From: Planctomycetota bacterium
GTDB taxonomy: Bacteria; Planctomycetota; UBA1135
Direction: 5' to 3'
Assembly (NCBI GenBank): GCA_003501525.1
Contig: DNPI01000061.1
Span: forward strand, 1-5,906
Length of the DNA: 5,906 nucleotides
Positions within the stretch are counted from its first letter, which is position 1. The number at the start of each line of letters is the position of its first letter. The translations under genes and the position numbers were made by a program. This document shows positions 5,276 to 5,906 of this stretch, in pieces. The notes under the pieces were generated by a model. It did not search any database and had not been told where the DNA came from. It worked only from the letters and a program-made list of their open reading frames with translations.

Positions 5276-5906
5276 TTACTGATTTAAGCTGGTTTCCTGT
5301 GGTCCTGAGATTCGTTCGTAAAACCACACGAATGAACTTCGCTCAGAGACTGGAATCAGTGCTTTTCTCTCCTTTTTTGCTGCGGAGGTTTGATCCCAGA
5401 GATAGTCAATTTCCTTTCGATACTTGGCGTAAATCGCGTCCGCCGCTTCTTCGTACGCCTCCCCTTCCTTTTGAATCCCGGCTACAGCCGTCTCGGATTC
5501 GATTGCGTCCCATATCAACTGCTGCTTTTGTTCTGCGGCTTCGATTTCTTTTGTGAGCTCTGCAGCACGAATCTCCTCCGCAGCGGTCAGTTCCCGCCCA
5601 GGCGGGGTCCAAGCTGAATAGCCGCCCACGATGAGGTCCAAGTCCCCATCACCGTCAAAATCGACAGGGTCCGGATAAAGGCCAGTGTCAGGGCGAAGCG
5701 GTTTCGTTCCCTCTGCGGGTGCCGGGGCAATCAATGTCTGGATTGCTCCGAAAACCGGTGCACCACTTTTCCCTTCATTGAGGGAGAGGTAGACCCCGCC
5801 GCCAAGCGTTTCGTCCTCTGACTTGAACGTGCCGGCGACAATGTCGATATCGCCGTCAGCGTCCCAGTCGACTAATTTTGGCGTTGTCATATGTGGTGGC
5901 AGCGAG
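5276..5906 (-). CDS. FG-GAP/VCBS repeat protein with coiled-coil insert, C-terminal part (5' end off window)
   Basis: The frame stays open to the right edge, so the gene is partial; the ATG at 5890-5888 is probably internal, since the codons before it read SLPPH without a stop and the ATG falls just ahead of a repeat unit. Numbering from that Met, two calcium-binding loops of the DxDxDGxxD type are seen: DWDADGDID (8-16) and DFDGDGDLD (77-85), each followed by a hydrophobic strand and Gly (IVAG, LIVGG). These are hallmarks of FG-GAP/VCBS blades in extracellular beta-propellers. Residues about 97-178 then form a long charged helical stretch rich in Glu, Ala and Lys, likely a coiled coil inserted before the last strand SSFVWFYERI (185-194), which resembles the closing strand of another blade. 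Such proteins are exported; the usual roles are binding or adhesion, but no partner can be named. It is convergent with the plus-strand unit and ends at TAA 5278-5276. Confidence 0.85.
   Translation of the reverse strand, partial: SLPPHMTTPKLVDWDADGDIDIVAGTFKSEDETLGGGVYLSLNEGKSGAPVFGAIQTLIAPAPAEGTKPLRPDTGLYPDPVDFDGDGDLDLIVGGYSAWTPPGRELTAAEEIRAAELTKEIEAAEQKQQLIWDAIESETAVAGIQKEGEAYEEAADAIYAKYRKEIDYLWDQTSAAKKERKALIPVSERSSFVWFYERISGPQETSLNQ

Overview
The window carries seven protein genes and no RNA genes, mobile elements or CRISPR that I can see. Gene content suggests a bacterium of the Planctomycetota/Verrucomicrobiota (PVC) type, probably environmental. The clues are an FG-GAP/VCBS calcium-loop protein with a coiled-coil insert, a HEAT-like protein ending in a Trp-rich tail, a secreted EstB-like serine hydrolase, and a large exported protein of unknown function. 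Non-ATG starts and weak or absent Shine-Dalgarno sites fit but do not prove this. The lineage is inferred from the style of the proteins, not from a marker gene.

Layout. (1) 3325 down to 1, minus strand: a compact three-gene unit. It begins with a two-TM protein with a bacterial PH-like domain. A 540-residue exported protein of unknown function follows, overlapping it by 4 bases. A serine hydrolase of the beta-lactamase/EstB superfamily comes 30 bases later and runs off the left edge. (2) 3326-3404: a short divergent spacer that also holds the unresolved 5' end of the next gene. (3) 3405-5164, plus strand: a HEAT-like repeat protein, a GNAT acetyltransferase 5 bases later, and a 47-residue single-TM protein behind a small perfect dyad. 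(4) 5165-5275: a convergent spacer with two weak inverted repeats. (5) 5276-5906, minus strand: the C-terminal part of the FG-GAP/VCBS protein, entering from the right edge.

How the genes may work together. The minus-strand unit looks like a membrane/periplasm module: a membrane-anchored PH-like protein, an exported unknown protein and an exported hydrolase, co-translated or nearly so. The plus-strand genes share transcription, but I can see no common pathway. I found no convincing new defence, mobile or biosynthetic system. The items most worth a second look are the unannotated 47-residue gene, the unknown 540-residue exported protein in its tight operon, and the odd starts of two genes whose apparent signal peptides lack a normal initiation codon and basic N-region.
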